Positions 5,190 through 6,895 of a DNA stretch of 6,895 nt are shown here, one piece after another. The stretch comes from JAZSQZ01 sp045538175 (GTDB lineage Bacteria > Bacillota > Clostridia > Christensenellales > UBA1242). The DNA lies in the NCBI GenBank assembly GCA_045538175.1, contig JAZSQZ010000066.1:1-6895 (forward strand). Reading direction: 5' to 3'. The notes beneath the pieces are model-generated. The model ran no database searches, was not told where the DNA came from, and saw only the letters and a program-made list of their open reading frames with translations. A program made the translations under genes and the position numbers. Positions within the stretch are counted from its first letter, which is position 1. Each line of letters begins with the position of its first letter.

Positions 5190-5234
5190 TACAAAATAAT
5201 AATTGACAATTAATCTGACTTTTGTTATTTTGTA
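5190..5234 (+). repeat. 10-bp inverted repeat around the 5203 promoter
   Basis: TACAAAATAA (5190-5199) and TTATTTTGTA (5225-5234) are perfect reverse complements. The 25 bases between them contain the TTGACA -35 box, and the right arm contains the -10 box TATTTT. The arms are AT-rich and no T-run follows, so an operator or cruciform is a better guess than a terminator. Confidence 0.55.
5203..5231 (+). promoter_or_regulatory. Sigma-70-type promoter for the 5258-6895 block
   Basis: TTGACA (5203-5208), a 17-base spacer and TATTTT (5226-5231) form a good promoter, with a predicted start near 5238 and a leader of about 20 bases carrying GGAG. It shares the nine bases TTGACAATT with the ligase promoter. 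A second possible promoter overlaps it: TTTACA (5188-5193), 17 bases, TAATCT (5211-5216). Confidence 0.65.
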
Positions 5235-5257
5235 TCTTAAACAATAACGGAGTAAAT

Positions 5258-5455
5258 ATGAATTTGACTACTTGGCTTGATAATGTTTGGAATATATTTG
5301 TAATCAACTCAAATGGTACAGTTAACCAAAACGATAAAACAGATTGGTATGGTACAAATTACGATTCCGATTATTGTGCCGTGCTAGAAGAAATGTATAA
5401 CAAAGGTTGTACACCTGATGCAGCTGCGGAAGCATTAGTTTACATTGAATTTTAA
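5258..5455 (+). CDS. Hypothetical protein, 65 aa
   Basis: GGAG at 5249-5252 lies 5 bases before the ATG at 5258, which I take as the start. A TTG at 5222 in the same frame lies inside the promoter -10 region and would be untranscribed. I do not recognise the family. The protein is small, acidic and aromatic (TTWLDNVWNIFVINSNG at the N-terminus, DWYGTNYDSDYC in the middle) and ends in a probable helix (GCTPDAAAEALVYIEF). It has two cysteines, at 40 and 51, and no clear signal peptide. It is the first gene after the promoter at 5203-5231 and is followed 12 bases later by the CoaD-like gene. Confidence 0.78.
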   Translation: MNLTTWLDNVWNIFVINSNGTVNQNDKTDWYGTNYDSDYCAVLEEMYNKGCTPDAAAEALVYIEF

Positions 5456-5467
5456 CAAGGAGTTTAT

Positions 5468-6013
5468 ATGATTGGAGTTTATCCTGGTTCTTTTAACCCT
5501 ATCCATTCTGGACATCTTAACATTCTTAAGCGCAGTCTGGATTATTTTGATATTGTTACACTATTGATTGCAGATAATCCCAGTAAACAATATTCTCTTT
5601 CAAGTGCTGACCGGGCAAAGGTAGCCCAACAACTGATTAAAAAGGTTGGTCTTCATACTTATGGTTTTAGTGTAAAGGTGGATATTTTACCGCCGAATAA
5701 GTTGCTGAAGGATTGGTGTTTGGAACACGAAACTTATACCATCATTAAAGGTCTTCGTAATGGTACGGACCTTGACAGTGAAATGATTCAAGAATGGTAC
5801 ACTAAAAATCTTTGTCCTGACCTGGAAACCATTTACTTTACAACTGACAATAATAAGCGTTATTTGTCTTCTACTGGTATCAAGCATTTAGCTTGTATGA
5901 AAGAAAATGATTTTATCGCTTATATGAAAAAAGTTAACCATATTGACGGATTGACTGATTCTGAAATGGAAGAATATTTGAAGTGGGTTCATCAGTCATT
6001 TCACAAAGAATAA
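5468..6013 (+). CDS. coaD: Pantetheine-phosphate adenylyltransferase (CoaD-like)
   Basis: CoaD joins ATP and 4'-phosphopantetheine to give dephospho-CoA, the penultimate step of coenzyme A synthesis, in the cytoplasm. The N-terminus VYPGSFNPIHSGHLNI (residues 4-19) matches the family's YPGSFDPxTxGHxDI signature, with the HxGH nucleotide-binding motif at 13-16. NPSK at 37-40 supplies the conserved lysine. IKGLRNGTDLDSEM (93-106) matches the family's VRGLRAxxDFEYEM, with Lys94 replacing the usual Arg, Ser104 replacing Tyr, and Arg97 and Glu105 kept. YLSSTGIKHLA (132-142) corresponds to FISSSLVKEVA. Length is 181 residues against about 160 in bacteria; the extra part is a charged C-terminal tail. 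The HxGH fold is shared with nicotinate/nicotinamide mononucleotide adenylyltransferases, so an NAD-pathway substrate cannot be excluded, but the motifs favour CoaD. AAGGAG lies 5 bases before the ATG. Confidence 0.88.
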   Translation: MIGVYPGSFNPIHSGHLNILKRSLDYFDIVTLLIADNPSKQYSLSSADRAKVAQQLIKKVGLHTYGFSVKVDILPPNKLLKDWCLEHETYTIIKGLRNGTDLDSEMIQEWYTKNLCPDLETIYFTTDNNKRYLSSTGIKHLACMKENDFIAYMKKVNHIDGLTDSEMEEYLKWVHQSFHKE

Positions 6014-6022
6014 AGGATAAAT

Positions 6023-6394
6023 ATGGCCGCACCGAAACTTAAAAATTTTTTGTTTGTTGATGCTGTAGGCACAAATGCTTGGCTTAACGAAGTTGCGAAG
6101 AAAACAGGATTTGAAGCTGAAGAAGAAATTGATAGTGGTTGGGGCGGTTTATATTATGAAAGTAGTCCTTGTGATATTCGTTTTATTATAAATCGCAGAG
6201 AGAAACAAGTTATACTTTGGCCGCATTTGTTGGAACCTAGTAGGGAAATTTTGAACCACGCCAATGATGAACGACTGACTGGCAATATGACTACAGATGA
6301 ATTTGTTGACTTTTGTTTGAGGATTAAGCAAATTTTCAAACAGCAAAAAGTCAATAAGAAACTTAAAGAAATGAGAAAGGATTTTGCAAAATGA
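6023..6394 (+). CDS. Hypothetical protein, 123 aa
   Basis: AAGGA at 6013-6017 lies 5 bases before the ATG, and the gene begins 9 bases after the CoaD-like stop, so the two are probably co-transcribed. The family is not recognised. Residues 1-70 look globular (LKNFLFVDAVGTNAWLNEVA, then SGWGGLYYESSPCDIRFIIN and QVILWPHLL). Residues about 92-123 form a probable amphipathic, Lys-rich helix (FVDFCLRIKQIFKQQK, then KKLKEMRKDFAK) ending in the Asp-Phe motif common in this window. No signal peptide or membrane segment is seen. The TGA overlaps the next ATG as ATGA, and AAAGGA at 6376-6381, encoding Lys-Asp of the tail, is the next gene's SD. Confidence 0.83.
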   Translation: MAAPKLKNFLFVDAVGTNAWLNEVAKKTGFEAEEEIDSGWGGLYYESSPCDIRFIINRREKQVILWPHLLEPSREILNHANDERLTGNMTTDEFVDFCLRIKQIFKQQKVNKKLKEMRKDFAK

Positions 6395-6774
6395 CTCTAA
6401 AAGAATTTAAAATGGTTGTTGGTGAATTTCCTGAACTTTCTTTGGAAGAAGATAAAAAGTTTTGGTATGTTTATGTAAGTGGGTGTGGTGAACTTAGGGA
6501 TAATAATATTGCTAATTATTATATTCCAATGAAACAAACAGCAATAAATCCAACTGTAAGACTTATGTACATTAACGATATTATCAACAAGAAAAAGGAA
6601 ATGTATATTGAAGTTGTTGGAACGATGGAAACTGATAGTGTAGATGTACTTAGAAATCACTTTAAAGAGTCTTTGTTCTTACTCAAACAGTATCAGATGA
6701 TTGTTAAACAATTTAATTCATTTAGAAAACAACAAGAAATAGAAAAGGACTTTGAAAATGAAACCAAGAAATGA
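6391..6774 (+). CDS. Hypothetical protein, 127 aa, related to the 3804-4214 product
   Basis: The ATG overlaps the previous stop as ATGA and has AAAGGA 9 bases upstream. The family is unknown, but it resembles the 3804-4214 product at both ends: FKMVVGEFPELSLEED against VKDICAKFPQLELEVS near the N-terminus, and a gapless 31-residue match in the C-terminal helix (KESLFLLKQYQMIVKQFNSF, continuing to EIEKDFE) with 13 identities. The middle is beta-like and aromatic (FWYVYVSG, IANYYIPMKQ). The tail ends DFENETKK and contains the AAGGA used by the next gene, which overlaps by 17 bases. The two products are probably distant paralogues or diverged members of one phage family. Confidence 0.83.
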   Translation: MTLKEFKMVVGEFPELSLEEDKKFWYVYVSGCGELRDNNIANYYIPMKQTAINPTVRLMYINDIINKKKEMYIEVVGTMETDSVDVLRNHFKESLFLLKQYQMIVKQFNSFRKQQEIEKDFENETKK

Positions 6775-6895
6775 TGCTATTAGAAAGTGTGCTGCTAAAC
6801 TTAAAGAATTTTTGGAAAACAATGGCTGTTTTATCCACCAAGAAGAATTTAATCGGGATTGTGTAGTCATTAAGTTTAATGTTCACAATTTAAAA
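6758..6895 (+). CDS. Hypothetical protein, N-terminal part (3' end outside window)
   Basis: The ATG at 6758 lies 17 bases inside the previous gene, with AAAAGGA (6743-6749) 8 bases upstream. The frame stays open to the last base, giving 46 residues. It begins with a basic helix (MKPRNDAIRKCAAKLKEFLE) followed by beta-like sequence (DCVVIKFNVHNLK). The family is not recognised and too little is visible to assign a role. An alternative ATG at 6771 in another frame meets a stop before the end of the window, which supports 6758. Confidence 0.75.
   Translation, partial: MKPRNDAIRKCAAKLKEFLENNGCFIHQEEFNRDCVVIKFNVHNLK

Noticed and set aside
5222..5257. Upstream TTG start for the 65-aa gene
   Set aside because: It falls within the proposed promoter, upstream of the predicted transcript start, and GGAG fits the ATG at 5258.
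1..6895. tRNA genes, CRISPR arrays, retron-like RNAs and insertion sequences
   Set aside because: I found no cloverleaf-like sequence, regularly spaced repeats, reverse transcriptase or transposase, and the gene-dense layout leaves little room for them.

Overview
The window reads as part of a tailed-phage (or phage-derived) genome. It is AT-rich and almost gap-free. All 15 gene calls lie on the + strand. Neighbouring genes overlap at ATGA or TAATG junctions or sit a few bases apart, most have a clear Shine-Dalgarno (SD) sequence, and most products are small with no family I recognise. Only two products are confidently recognisable: a shortened NAD+-dependent DNA ligase and a CoaD-type adenylyltransferase. 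Strong AAGGAG-type SD sites and TTGACA/TATATT promoters suggest a host with a standard sigma-70-like factor and anti-SD translation, which argues against a typical Bacteroidetes host. The host cannot be named from this sequence.

Layout. Block 1 (1-1300): the end of one unknown gene, a 120-aa basic protein, and a 232-aa protein with a possible helix-turn-helix, all overlapping. Block 2 (about 1297-2101): a promoter region, an acidic 87-aa protein with a Pro-Glu repeat, a 140-aa unknown, and a possible 15-aa mini-gene. Block 3 (about 2101-5182): an intrinsic terminator whose loop contains the -35 box of the next promoter, then the ligase, two unknown genes, a two-helix membrane protein, a small cysteine-containing protein with a hydrophobic N-terminus, and an acidic 155-aa unknown. 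Block 4 (about 5177-6895): another promoter region, a 65-aa unknown, the CoaD-like enzyme, two unknowns and the start of a further gene that runs off the end.

How the genes may work together. The ligase consumes NAD+ and would seal nicks during phage DNA replication or repair. The CoaD-like enzyme would make dephospho-CoA, and so act on host cofactor metabolism. The rest look like accessory genes of unknown role. Two of them (3804-4214 and 6391-6774) appear to be distant paralogues.

Points that stand out: three intergenic regions share a regulatory layout (a GTAAAC/ATTTAC-like element after the stop codon and a -35 box in or beside an inverted repeat); an Asp-Phe motif recurs near the C-terminus of six reading frames, often where the next gene's SD is encoded; and the ligase differs from its neighbours in domain content and codon use. 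No RNA genes, CRISPR arrays, insertion sequences or minus-strand genes were supported. No gene-free stretch exceeds about 160 bases.
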